From Paenibacillus sp. DMB5 (lineage in GTDB: Bacteria; Bacillota; Bacilli; Paenibacillales; Paenibacillaceae): 64,000 bases of DNA. The translations under genes and the position numbers were made by a program. Location: the NCBI RefSeq assembly GCF_001517085.1, contig NZ_LRAC01000092.1, forward strand, positions 37,915-101,914. The letters are read 5' to 3'. Shown one piece after another: positions 53,701 to 62,177 of the stretch. The number at the start of each line of letters is the position of its first letter. Position 1 is the stretch's first letter. The notes beneath the pieces are model-generated. The model saw only the letters and a program-made list of their open reading frames with translations. It searched no databases and had not been told where the DNA came from.

Positions 53701-55042
53701 GAAGAGCGAAGTGCAGCCGCAGCTCATGTACAAAACCCAGGCCAATGTTACCTTTACCAAAGAAATGAAAGAGACCTACACCATTTTGTCGCCGCAGATG
53801 TCACCGGTGCATTTCGAATTGTTCGAACGTGTCTTCCGGGACGCCGGATACCGGCTCAAGATCCTGGAGACGACCGGACCGCAGGAGACGGAGGAAGGGC
53901 TCCGCTATGTGAACAATGACGCCTGCTATCCGGCCATTGTCACTATCGGGCAAATTCTGTCCGCGCTTAAAGGCGGTGATTATGACCTGAACCGCACAGC
54001 GGTCATCATGTCACAGACAGGCGGCGGCTGCCGGGCAACCAATTACATCTCGCTGCTGCGCAAGGCCCTGAAGGACTCCGGACTGGGGCATGTTCCGGTT
54101 ATCTCGCTCAATGCTTCCGGCATGGAAAACCAGCCCGGCTTCAAGATCAGCCTCAAGCTGGCCAACCGGCTGGTGGCCGCAGCCTGCTACGGCGATCTGA
54201 TGATGCGGCTGCTGCACCGGTTCCGTCCGTACGAGCAGATTCCGGGCAGCGCCGAAGCGCTATACCGCAAGGGAATGGAGCGCTGCAAGAGCAGCCTGTC
54301 GACCTTCTCCTTCCGGGAATACAAACGGCTGGTCCGGGAGATTGTCGCTGAGTTCTGCCGCCTGCCGGTGCATGATTACGAGAAGCCGAAGGTGGGTATT
54401 GTCGGCGAAATTCTGATCAAGTTCCATCCGGATGCCAATAACCGGATCATTGAGATGATTGAAGCGGAGGGCGGCGAAGCGGTGATGCCGGACTTCCTGG
54501 ACTTTATTTTTTACTGCATCTACAATCCGATTTACAAGGCGGAGCAGTTCGGGAAGAGCAAGAAGCTCGGCTATATCAACCCGATGCTGATCTCTTATCT
54601 GGAGATTTACCGCAGACCGGTGAAGGTGGCGCTGGAGGAGGCGGGCCTGGCGAAGAGCCGCGAGAATATTTACGGGCTGGCCGAGAAGGCAAGCCGGCTT
54701 GTATCGGTCGGCAACCAGATGGGTGAGGGCTGGTTCCTGACGGCGGAGATGATGGACCTGCTGGACAACGGGGTGAACAATATCGTCTGCATCCAGCCGT
54801 TTGCCTGCCTCCCGAATCATATCACCGGCCGCGGCACCATCAAAGGGCTGAAGGAGCTGTACCCGGGAGCGAATATTGCGGCGATTGATTATGATGCCGG
54901 CGTCAGTGTAGTGAACCAGGCGAACCGGATCAAGCTGATGATGTCCATAGCAAGTGAGCTGGCCGGCGGTACGAAGGCCAGACAGGCGGCCACCCGCCTG
55001 GGCAAGCCCGTTAAGCTAGGGACCTTTAGCGGCGGGGTATGA
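50762..55042 (+). CDS. Giant fused acyl-CoA dehydratase activase-like iron-sulfur ATPase
   Basis: About 1426 residues. Two ASKHA ATPase modules of the BadF/BcrA/HgdC activase type come first: RIGLDVGSTTAKLVV with Cys121 and Cys160 (NTACAGGTGAFID, IASRCGVFAKSDV), then LGIDAGSTTTKLVI with Cys442 or 446 and Cys481 (NEACSAGCGSFLE, GSRCTVFMNSKV). A four-Cys motif (603, 606, 610, 629; CGLCANNC...NRCERG) follows, then DUF2229 and HgdB/DCCP-like regions (SESICYPAKMAHGHV, FGCGIDAITCDAVQ). Related proteins use ATP to drive low-potential electron transfer; the substrate here is unknown. Starts at 50759-50765 are possible; 50762 has 8-base spacing from AAGGGG. No dehydratase genes are adjacent. Confidence 0.88.
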   Translation: MMRIGLDVGSTTAKLVVMERNTIVYQDYVRHFSDIKKAALSLLSDVRDRFPDRKAALAVSGSSGMSLSKLGGIPFVQEVIACTKAISELIPQCDTAIELGGEDAKIIYLNGGIEQRMNTACAGGTGAFIDQMAALLQTDPGGLNTLAEKHERIYPIASRCGVFAKSDVQPLLNEGARREDIAASIFQSIVNQTISGLACGRPIRGRVAFLGGPLTFLPVLRELFAKTLELSKGEVLFPERSQYFVAIGSALSKAEPLVLPLADWISRIAAVDFKADRAEDAELPPLFETAGDLAEFRQRHGRAAVKRAELADYSGPCYLGIDAGSTTTKLVITGSDDQILYTSYGSNKGNPLQSVSDALKEIYRLLPEDCYIAGSYATGYGEGLIKAALRTDGGEVETVAHYKAASKFMPEVDFILDIGGQDMKCIKIRGGAIDSLMLNEACSAGCGSFLESFASALELGIAEFAKAALESSKPVNLGSRCTVFMNSKVKQVQKEGASLADLSAGLAYSVIKNALQKVIKIRNSEDLGRNIIVQGGTFYNEAVLRAFELLTGRTVVRPDIAGVMGAYGCALLAKEQAVPGVVSSLLGPEELEAFAYQVSPGRCGLCANNCALTISRFPDKSFHVTGNRCERGAGGKKTKNTLPNLMQYKYERFFDYEGLPEEQAERGVVGLPRTMNMFENYPFWHTFFTSLRYRTVLSPKSSKKLFESGMDTIPSESICYPAKMAHGHVQSLVGKGVDFIFYPAVVYEKKEDDAATNHFNCPVVASYPEVIRNNMDSLKEKGVPLVSPFLTFDDINALTKGLMKTFTDIPREEIAAAVQAGLAEAEHAKRDVRTKGEETLVFLSETGTKGILLCGHPYHADPEINHGIADMITGMGLAVLTEDSVCHLDRSEGDVAVVNQWTYHARMYRAARLASARKDLELVQLTSFGCGIDAITCDAVQEIMERHNKVYTLIKIDEISNLGAARIRLRSLLAAMREREKSEVQPQLMYKTQANVTFTKEMKETYTILSPQMSPVHFELFERVFRDAGYRLKILETTGPQETEEGLRYVNNDACYPAIVTIGQILSALKGGDYDLNRTAVIMSQTGGGCRATNYISLLRKALKDSGLGHVPVISLNASGMENQPGFKISLKLANRLVAAACYGDLMMRLLHRFRPYEQIPGSAEALYRKGMERCKSSLSTFSFREYKRLVREIVAEFCRLPVHDYEKPKVGIVGEILIKFHPDANNRIIEMIEAEGGEAVMPDFLDFIFYCIYNPIYKAEQFGKSKKLGYINPMLISYLEIYRRPVKVALEEAGLAKSRENIYGLAEKASRLVSVGNQMGEGWFLTAEMMDLLDNGVNNIVCIQPFACLPNHITGRGTIKGLKELYPGANIAAIDYDAGVSVVNQANRIKLMMSIASELAGGTKARQAATRLGKPVKLGTFSGGV

Positions 55043-55082
55043 ACCAGTTCCTTGGGAAGCTATGAGCTCGACAAAATTACAC

Positions 55083-55119
55083 AAAAAGCGGAGCAGGTAG
55101 ATTCCCTGCCCCGCTTTTG
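55083..55119. terminator. Bidirectional terminator after the giant activase gene
   Basis: AAAAGCGGAGCAGG pairs with CCTGCCCCGCTTTT (one mismatch); A and T flanks face both convergent genes. Confidence 0.85.
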
Positions 55120-55132
55120 TTGTAGTTTCCCC

Positions 55133-55834
55133 CTATGGGGAAACCGGCATCTTCTGCAGCTTCAGCTTAGCCTTCATCGCCTTGTTCAGATGCAGGAAGT
55201 TATGCCTGGTGGCCGGCATCAGCACCAGACCGGCTGCGCTTTTGCCGCCCCAGTAATCGAGCAGCCACTGCTCTGAAGCTTTGACTGCCTCCTGATCACT
55301 GATCTGTCTAAGCCGTGATACATCTACCTTGGCCTTCAGCTCAGCAGCGCTTAGTCCGGAAATAAGAGAACGGGTCCGCGCGGCAACGGCCAGCCTGTAG
55401 TCTTTTAATGCCTCAAAAGACAGATTCGCACTCAGTTCAGCGATCTCTGCCTCATCCATCCCGTTGCCCGAATGGATGAAACGCGTATTCATTTTCTCCG
55501 CAAATCCTCCGCTGTGCAGCACCTGCTCCCGGCCTGCGACAAGAATATTCATCGTGATGTCTTCAATCCGCGCAGCGTGCCACAGATGCCAGGCGATAGA
55601 GTTCCTGCTGGCTGTTGTATGTACCGGATAATTGCGGAAGGACTGCTCTGTGAGGGCGCTTAAAATTTCATCCTCATAAGTCCTTTGTCCGGAAGACTCA
55701 GCTCCCGAGGCATACAGCCAGCGGTGCTGTTCCAGAAATAACTCCACAGCCCCGGGGTGCTGATCAGGCCGGGCGAGCATTTCCGTTAGCGCCTTGTGCT
55801 TCACATTCCACATTTTCCGCTGCTCAAGATTCAA
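55133..55834 (-). CDS. DinB-like metal-binding protein
   Basis: 233 residues from TTG 55834, 5 bases after GAGGTGG; the longer frame to 55867 has no RBS. DinB/YfiT four-helix fold marks are NSIAWHLWHAARIEDI with its metal His residues near the middle and the last His in PATRHNFLHLNKAMKAKL. Members bind a divalent metal and some are bacillithiol-dependent transferases. Exact function unknown. It is followed on the same strand, 60 bp upstream, by a WYL regulator. Confidence 0.75.
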   Translation of the reverse strand: MNLEQRKMWNVKHKALTEMLARPDQHPGAVELFLEQHRWLYASGAESSGQRTYEDEILSALTEQSFRNYPVHTTASRNSIAWHLWHAARIEDITMNILVAGREQVLHSGGFAEKMNTRFIHSGNGMDEAEIAELSANLSFEALKDYRLAVAARTRSLISGLSAAELKAKVDVSRLRQISDQEAVKASEQWLLDYWGGKSAAGLVLMPATRHNFLHLNKAMKAKLKLQKMPVSP

Positions 55835-55893
55835 CTTCACCACCTCTTTCCCAAAAGATCCTGCCAACCAGAATTATAAATAAAATCCAGTCA

Positions 55894-56856
55894 TCAAGTC
55901 GATGAACTTGCCGGCTGTGAGGGGGAATTATAGACAGCGGCAATACCGGCGGCTATTTCGCCCAGTCTGTGCCGGATATGCTCCGGCTCCAGTACTTCGG
56001 CTAAGGGCCCAAAGCCGAGAAGGAAGCCGTAGAGCCAATTATCTTCAGGGTAATAGACGGTCACCGTATAGCCGCCGTCTCCGTCCGGATGCAGCTCGCT
56101 GCAGTCAAAATAGTCTTCCGCAAGATGCCTGCCTGCAGCCGTAAAATGCAGCACAACCGGCGTTGTGCCTGAAGGGTCAGCCCAGCCGCTGCTCCAGGGC
56201 AGCTCCTTTACAGGAATGTCCTGGCGGACATACCGGCGCTCCTCCTTGACCAGTGATTTCATGCGGAGCAGCTTGAACAGCCTGAAATCGCCGCGCTCTG
56301 TACAGAAGCCGTACAAATACCAGGACTGGCCTTTCAGCACCAGAGTGTAAGGCTCTACCGTGCGCCGGCTTACTGCTCCGCTGGCAGCAACATATTCGAA
56401 AGTAACAGCTGCAGATTCCTCCAGTGCCTCCTTGAGCAGCGCCAGCCGCTCCTCCAGCGGCCCCTGCATTCCCCAGGGGGAGAAGTCGACAACCAGCTGG
56501 GCGGTTTTGCTGCGGAAGGCGGCGGATTGGGAGGGAGGGATGACACTGCTGATTTTTTCCATGAGCAGCGAATGCTCGCCCCCGCCATAAGAGGACACGC
56601 TCTGCAGTGCGGTAAAAATATCAGCCAGCTCATGCTCGGTCAGCAGGTTGCGGTCCAGCCGATACCCTTCCATTAATCCGATTCCGCCGCCTGCACCCTG
56701 GTACGTAACAACCGGGATTCCGGCTCCGTTAATGCTTTCAATATCCCGGTAGATGGTGCGCACGGATACCTCGAACATATCGGCAAGCTCCTTGGCCTGG
56801 ATCAGGGGACGGTTAATCAGAAGGATCACGATGGAAAGCAGGCGGTCTATTTTCAC
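55894..56856 (-). CDS. HTH-WYL (YafY-type) transcriptional regulator
   Basis: 320 residues from GTG 56856 (AAGAGGTG upstream; an ATG at 56910 lacks a good site). The N-terminal HTH_11 is KIDRLLSIVILLINRPLIQAKELADMFEVSVRTIYRDIESINGAGIPV. The WYL domain (about 120-225) contains LVLKGQSWYLYGFCTERGDFRLFKLLRM, and a WCX C-terminus includes EDNWLYGFLLGFGPLAEVLEP. Such proteins sense ligands or nucleic acid through WYL. Divergent from an MFS exporter, a likely target. Confidence 0.88.
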   Translation of the reverse strand: MKIDRLLSIVILLINRPLIQAKELADMFEVSVRTIYRDIESINGAGIPVVTYQGAGGGIGLMEGYRLDRNLLTEHELADIFTALQSVSSYGGGEHSLLMEKISSVIPPSQSAAFRSKTAQLVVDFSPWGMQGPLEERLALLKEALEESAAVTFEYVAASGAVSRRTVEPYTLVLKGQSWYLYGFCTERGDFRLFKLLRMKSLVKEERRYVRQDIPVKELPWSSGWADPSGTTPVVLHFTAAGRHLAEDYFDCSELHPDGDGGYTVTVYYPEDNWLYGFLLGFGPLAEVLEPEHIRHRLGEIAAGIAAVYNSPSQPASSST

Positions 56857-56970
56857 GGAAGGACACCTCTTTATCAATAAGTTAAATCCGGCATAGCGGT
56901 CAACAATCATTTTATATTTTGCGCAGGGTAAAGAAAAGAAGGCATTGCCATAACTATGATATTCGATTAG

Positions 56971-56984
56971 TATCTAATTAGATA
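56971..56984. promoter_or_regulatory. Palindrome between the WYL gene and the MFS gene
   Basis: TATCTAATTAGATA is a perfect 14-bp palindrome in the 158-bp divergent promoter region, 31 bases before the MFS ATG. It could be the operator for the WYL protein. Confidence 0.45.
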
Positions 56985-57014
56985 TTATATTAATTAGAAT
57001 GTGGGGTTATTGCA

Positions 57015-58352
57015 ATGAGTAGAAGGATTGCCGGTCCGGGCCTGCGGCAGCTGAAGGGCTACTCCAGATTATTTGCTGCCGGGCTGGTCAACGGAATCGG
57101 TGACCGTTTCAGCAGTGTAGCGATGCTGGCACTCGTCCTGCAGCTGACAGGATCGGGAATGGCTGTAGGGATCTCGCTTGGAGTCAGAGTGCTGCCTTAT
57201 TTGTTTATGGCCCCCCTGGGGGGACTGCTGGCAGCCAGGCTGCCGCGCAAAGCAATCATGATTACCGTCGATCTGCTGCGTGTACCGGTCGCACTGTCCT
57301 TTCTGCTGGTGGACGGGGAAGATAGACTGTGGCTGCTGTATGCCGGCAGTTTTGTTATGGCTGCCGGAGAGGCTGTCTACAGCCCTGTACGCAAATCCTC
57401 CATTCCGCTGCTTGCCGATGCCTCCGCGCTGCTGAAGATAAACGGTCTGGAGCAGCTGATGAACGGCAGCGTACTGATAATAGGCGCTTTTATCGGCGGT
57501 GTGGTATCGCTGTGGTTCGGCCCCGATATGGCTTTTGTCATGAATGCCCTGTCCTTCCTGGCAGCGGCTGTGCTTCTGTGGGGGATTTCATTTCCGCAGA
57601 CTGAGGCAGCGGGCAGGGCAGGACGGAAGAGGCTTGAGGCCTCCACAGCGTCTGCGGACGGAGAAAGAGGGAGGACAGGAGCGGCTGGTGAATCTGTGAA
57701 GGGAGAGCAGCCTGGCAAAGGCCGTCTGCAGACCCTTAAATTTGTGGCCCGGGGCAGTCTGGCACTGCAGATTGTAATCGCCTATGAGCTTCTGGTGCCG
57801 GTGATCAACGGGTGGGATAATGTGCTGATCAGTGTGTATGCGGTGCAGGAGTTTCATGCCGTGGATGCCGGGGTGGGTGCTTTCTATGCAGCGCTTGGAA
57901 TTGGGCTGAGCCTCAGCTTTTTCGCGGGAAGGCTGCTGACCAAGCGGCTGCTGGCAGCAGCGCTCACCGGACTTCTGCTGGAAGGAATTCTGCTGATGGC
58001 CATCAGCAGCAGCGGGAGTTTTCTGCAGGCATTTTTCCTGTATATCCTGCTCGCTCTGGCCGGTGGCGCCGGAAATGCCTGTCTGGATACGTTAGTCATG
58101 CGCGAAACGCCGCCCCGGCTGCAGCCGGTTGTCTTTGGCATGCTGTCTGCCGTCAGCGGCACGCTGCTGGGACTGTCCATGTTCGGGGCAGGCTGGATGC
58201 TGGATTATGTGGAGCCAAGAATGCTCGGCTTTGCGGGCGGAGCCGGGTTCGCAGCCATCGCGCTGCTGCTGGCCGGATATGCCGCCTTGCGTGCAAGAAT
58301 GGGCATTACCGTTAGCGGCACCAATAGAAGAGGGAGAGCAGGTGAAAGGTGA
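57015..58352 (+). CDS. MFS transporter, MFS_3 type
   Basis: 445 residues, about 12 membrane helices. GLVNGIGDRFSSVAMLALVLQLTGSG is helix 1, and GGLLAARLPRKAIMITVDLLRVPVAL the loop 2-3 motif. AGEAVYSPVRKSSIPLLAD is the helix 4-5 sequence typical of macrolide-efflux-like carriers. A charged cytoplasmic insert (about 195-240: GRAGRKRLEASTASADGERGRTGAAGES) separates the two halves. The RBS is weak. Probably regulated by the divergent WYL gene. Substrate unknown. Confidence 0.85.
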   Translation: MSRRIAGPGLRQLKGYSRLFAAGLVNGIGDRFSSVAMLALVLQLTGSGMAVGISLGVRVLPYLFMAPLGGLLAARLPRKAIMITVDLLRVPVALSFLLVDGEDRLWLLYAGSFVMAAGEAVYSPVRKSSIPLLADASALLKINGLEQLMNGSVLIIGAFIGGVVSLWFGPDMAFVMNALSFLAAAVLLWGISFPQTEAAGRAGRKRLEASTASADGERGRTGAAGESVKGEQPGKGRLQTLKFVARGSLALQIVIAYELLVPVINGWDNVLISVYAVQEFHAVDAGVGAFYAALGIGLSLSFFAGRLLTKRLLAAALTGLLLEGILLMAISSSGSFLQAFFLYILLALAGGAGNACLDTLVMRETPPRLQPVVFGMLSAVSGTLLGLSMFGAGWMLDYVEPRMLGFAGGAGFAAIALLLAGYAALRARMGITVSGTNRRGRAGER

Positions 58353-58391
58353 GAACGGTAACCTTTCAAAGAGGAACAGTGCGTGCAGGCC

Positions 58392-58441
58392 AACAGCCGC
58401 TGCGTATAACGGGATTTTTTCCGGCGCAGGGCTGTTTTTTT
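58392..58441 (+). terminator. Terminator after the MFS gene
   Basis: AACAGCCGCTGCG pairs with CGCAGGGCTGTT (one mismatch) around a roughly 20-base loop, followed by T5; it may also serve the convergent dedA gene. Confidence 0.65.
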
Positions 58442-58455
58442 ATACAAAATGTGAT

Positions 58456-59124
58456 TTAGCGCTCCTTGGATGTTTCTTTCAGCTTGGTCTTCAGTTCAAG
58501 CTCAGTGCTGCGCCGCAGCACCCGGACAGTCAGGATACGCCTGTAGCGAATCAGGACAATCAGAGCGGCAAGGGCTGCAACACCGGAAACAATCCAGAGC
58601 GCGTACAGCTCAAACAGGTGGAAGATGCCCATCCATTGCGGGCCGAACACTTTTCCGATACCGAGAAACAGGATGACCCAGATTAGGGCCCCGCCGTAGG
58701 CGTACAAAGCGAATTTCCGGAAGGGCAGGGCGATAATGCCGGCAAAATAGCCGGTAAAGTGCCGGACGCCGGGAATAAAATATCCGATGGAAATCAGGAA
58801 GCTCCCGTAACGCTCGAACCAGCGCTGTGTTTTATCCAGTTTGGCCGGCGAGAACAGGAACCATTTACCGTAACGCTGGATGAAGGGAAGTCCTGCTTTT
58901 AGCCCGATGAAATAAGTAATCGTCATGCCTGCAGTCGTCCCTGCAAAAGCGACAACAACCAGAGTCAGAAAATCCAGCCTCCCGGTATAAGAGAGGAATC
59001 CGGCGAAGGCCATCGTGGTTTCCCCCGGAAAAGGCAAAGCTACAAATTCCAGCAAAAGCCCAAAGAACAGCACATTATAGCCATAATTGGCGAACAGTTC
59101 CTGAATCCACTTCAGCATTTCCAT
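58456..59124 (-). CDS. DedA-family membrane protein
   Basis: 222 residues from ATG 59124 (TTGGAGAG upstream; the frame to 59193 lacks a site). SNARE-associated/DedA marks are LEFVALPFPGETTMAFAGFLS, TTAGMTITYFIGLKAG and GYFIPGVRHFTGYFAGI with the conserved Arg. About five hydrophobic segments. DedA proteins are polyprenyl-phosphate or phospholipid recyclers that flip lipids across the membrane, in keeping with envelope genes nearby. Monocistronic, divergent from the deacetylase gene. Confidence 0.9.
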   Translation of the reverse strand: MEMLKWIQELFANYGYNVLFFGLLLEFVALPFPGETTMAFAGFLSYTGRLDFLTLVVVAFAGTTAGMTITYFIGLKAGLPFIQRYGKWFLFSPAKLDKTQRWFERYGSFLISIGYFIPGVRHFTGYFAGIIALPFRKFALYAYGGALIWVILFLGIGKVFGPQWMGIFHLFELYALWIVSGVAALAALIVLIRYRRILTVRVLRRSTELELKTKLKETSKER

Positions 59125-59231
59125 AATAAAGTCACTCTCCAAAGGCAGCGCGCCTAATTCTATTTCGATGCTTGTCTTCATACAATCTACCAACCAGGTG
59201 CTAAGCCAATAGAATGCTGGAGGTAGAGAAG

Positions 59232-60626
59232 ATGAACGGTAGCAAAAGAACCCTGATCCGCCGGATGGTCATCCGCGGGTTGCTTGCTATGGCTGTTGTA
59301 CTATTTGTTTTGACAGGTTGGGGCGTACATTCCTTCCCTGAGCGGAAGTCTGTCCCTATGCAGGCCGGTGTTGCCGTACCTGTTCTCTCTAAGAATAATC
59401 TTCCGGCTGCCGTGACGCAAGATTTGAGCGCTCCGGCTGTTATCCGTCAGAATCGTACAAATATGAATACAGACCGGACGGTACAAGCCTCAGGTATAGA
59501 GCCGGTTACTTCGGTACAGCAGAAAGGGACTGCCGCAGCCGCGGTACAGAAGGTCAATAAAAAGGCAGGGCAAAAAACGGTCTATCTCACCTTTGATGAC
59601 GGTCCCAGCAATGTTACACCGGCTGTGCTGGAGATTCTGCGGAAGCAGGATGTCAAGGCGACATTTTTTGTACTGGGGCAGCAGGCCAAAAGCCATCCTG
59701 AACTGATCAACGCCATCTGGGAGCAGGGGCATGTCATCGGTAATCATACCTATAATCATAATTACCATGATTTATATAGCGGATTCACGGAATTCTGGAG
59801 CCAGATCAAACAGACTGAAGAGGTAGTGCGGGAAATTACAGGCATCCGGCCTCAGCTGGTACGTGCACCAGGCGGTACGTACGGGCATTTTGACGATACA
59901 TATTTCGAACTGTTAAAAGAAGCGGGATACACCGTCATGGACTGGACTGTGGACAGCGGGGATTCCAAAAGAAAGGGTGTACCGGCGGCGGAAATCCTGC
60001 AGGAGTCAGTATCGCTGAAGAGCTCCCGGATAATTCTGCTGCTTCATGACGGGGCAGGCCATGCGGAGAGCGCCAAGGCTCTGCCGGACATTATTGCACG
60101 GTACAAGGCTGCAGGCTACAGCTTCGGTGTACTGGATGCGGATCAGGAGCCGGTACAGTTCAGAGTGTCAGCTGTTGCAGCAGCGGCAGGGCGGACCAAA
60201 CCGTCTGCGGCCTGGATAGCCTCGAATATTGTACCGAATGCTGGACTGTTCGGGCCTGGGAAGCCGCTCATACTGGAAGTGGGCAAACTGGAAGCGAGGC
60301 TGGACCCGGGTGAATTCAGAATCAGCAACGGCCAATATATAGTTCCGCTAAGGGCGGTAATTGAGCGGCTGGGAGGGCGGGTCGGCTGGGATACGGTCAG
60401 CCGGAGCGGCAGCGTGTACTGGAACGGCCGTGAGGTGAATGCGGATGCCCGGAATAAGCGCCTTACCCTAACAACGGATGAGGGTACTCATATAAGCAGG
60501 AATTCGGATATAGAGCTGATTGGCTCTGCCCTCTGGCTCCCGCTGCGTGATCTGCTTGAGGAGGCGGGCCACCCGCTGCTGGAGGTTAACGTAACGGCAG
60601 AGGAACGGCGGGTAAAGGCACTTTGA
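59232..60626 (+). CDS. Polysaccharide deacetylase with C-terminal stalk domain
   Basis: 464 residues from ATG 59232 (GGAGG 8 bases before). An N-terminal membrane anchor (MVIRGLLAMAVVLFVLTGWG) and a linker precede the NodB domain (about 115-300). Its motifs are VYLTFDDGPSN (Asp-Asp), HVIGNHTYNHNYH (His-x3-His), RAPGGTYGHFDD, DWTVDSGDSK and ILLLHDGAGHAES. A copper-amine-oxidase-like stalk domain follows (about 345-464: NGQYIVPLRAVIERLGGRVGWDTVSRSGSVYWNG). It removes acetyl groups from GlcNAc in peptidoglycan or another polymer at the cell surface. Monocistronic. Confidence 0.91.
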   Translation: MNGSKRTLIRRMVIRGLLAMAVVLFVLTGWGVHSFPERKSVPMQAGVAVPVLSKNNLPAAVTQDLSAPAVIRQNRTNMNTDRTVQASGIEPVTSVQQKGTAAAAVQKVNKKAGQKTVYLTFDDGPSNVTPAVLEILRKQDVKATFFVLGQQAKSHPELINAIWEQGHVIGNHTYNHNYHDLYSGFTEFWSQIKQTEEVVREITGIRPQLVRAPGGTYGHFDDTYFELLKEAGYTVMDWTVDSGDSKRKGVPAAEILQESVSLKSSRIILLLHDGAGHAESAKALPDIIARYKAAGYSFGVLDADQEPVQFRVSAVAAAAGRTKPSAAWIASNIVPNAGLFGPGKPLILEVGKLEARLDPGEFRISNGQYIVPLRAVIERLGGRVGWDTVSRSGSVYWNGREVNADARNKRLTLTTDEGTHISRNSDIELIGSALWLPLRDLLEEAGHPLLEVNVTAEERRVKAL

Positions 60627-60756
60627 GCATTTGGAAATAAAATAACAGCCCTTATTGTCGAAAAGACACCGGGGGTTTGGGCACTCTTTTACGTGGGAAG
60701 AATAGACAATAGTAGGCTCTGGTATGCTGCACTGCCGCATACACCGGAGCTAGTCT

Positions 60757-62177
60757 ATGACCACAAAGGAAGGGTGCCGATTGTCCTCTTCATCACTAAT
60801 GGAGCAAACGCCCGACAAGCGTTCATCTGACGTCCAGGGACTGTTGTTCCGCCGGAGCCGCAGCATTGCTGCGGAGTGGCTCCGGATGCTGGCAGTTGCC
60901 CTAGTTCTCGGAGTCTTATATGTTTGGCGGGGTGGGGCCTCGCTGCTGTTTCTGCTGATTGCCAGCGGACTGCTGATGGGCGGGGGCTCCTGCTGCAGGC
61001 CTTCGGACCGCGGCGGTTCAGAATTACGCGCAGCATCACCCCGGGCCGTCCGGTAGCCGGGGACAGCCTGCTTGTCGAAGTGCAGGTCAGCTTCGCGACC
61101 CGGCTTCCGGTTCCCTGGATGATCATAACTGATTATTGGGGAGGGGGCTGGCACCGGGAGCTGCTGTTCCCCGGCTTCCGGCGTTCCTTCCGGTATTCCT
61201 ACAGGCTTAGTGAGGTCCCCCGGGGGATTCACCGGCTGTACGGCAGCCGGGTAAGCTGGGGAGATCCGGCAGGGCTGTTCACTGGGGAAAGCCGGCTTGA
61301 AGCCCGGGAGAGCCTGAAGGTACTTCCCAAACCGCTCTATACCGGGGCAGGTCTTCCGGAGAGCAGCCGCAAGAGCGGAGAAATGCTGCTGAAGCGGGGA
61401 AGCAGCGGCGGGGAAGCTGCGGATATCCGTCACTATATACCTGGTGATCCGATGAACCGGATCCACTGGAAGAGCAGCGCCAGCAAGGGTACGCTGCAGA
61501 GCCGGGTGCCGGAGAAGGAGGAGGGGCGGATGTCCTGCATCGTGCTGGCCAACTGTCCGGAGGACTATGAGATTCCCTTTAACGCTTTGTCGCCGCGCAG
61601 CCAGCGGGACAAGTCGAGTCCGGCCTTTGAGCGGGCGGTCTCGGCAGCGATGGGACTGCTGCTCTCCGCTGAGCGCAGCGGGGGCTATGTCCAGCTGTTC
61701 ACCGGAGGCTGGCCTGAAGGGATGGCCAGGCATGAGGGGCTGGGCAAAATCCCCGGCAGGGTGCAGGATATGCTTACTGAAATTACGCCCGGTGGAACAC
61801 GGAGTCTCAGCCGGCTGCTGGAGGATGCTTCGCAGCACTGGATTCCCGGCATGACGGTGGCTGTCATTACGGGACGGCTGGAGGAAGAAGCCGCCCGCAC
61901 GCTTGCCCGGTTTCTGGTGCAGGGCGTGAAGGTGGAGCTGTACTATGTATGGGATCAGCCTGCCCCGCAGTCTGAAAGCGCAGCCTCGGGAGCTCTGAAG
62001 AACCAGGCCTCAGCGGGGCAGCTGGCAGGAGTCTACAGGCCGTATGCGGCAGGGACCATCAGCGGCAGCTTGGCCCGGCTGGGCGCAAGGCTGTACTGCC
62101 TGGATCAAACGGCTGTGCCTGAATGGAAGAAGGAGGGGGAGGCACATGAATTTCCGGGGAAACCCACACTGGGGTAG
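60757..62177 (+). pseudogene. DUF58 protein, broken by one frameshift
   Basis: 60757-60986 (ATG, GGAG 7 bases before) encodes two hydrophobic helices (RMLAVALVLGVLYVW, LLFLLIASGLLMGGG). After that the conserved product continues in the next frame to 62177 as LLLQAFGPRRFRITRSITPGRPVAGD and a DUF58 von-Willebrand-like domain (GGEAADIRHYIPGDPMNRIHWKSSASKGTLQSRVPE). One extra G in the G5 run at 60982-60986 restores MGGGLLLQAFG. DUF58 proteins with a transglutaminase partner normally form an operon with a MoxR ATPase, which is not present upstream here. The next gene overlaps this one by 32 bp and is still coupled. Confidence 0.85.
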
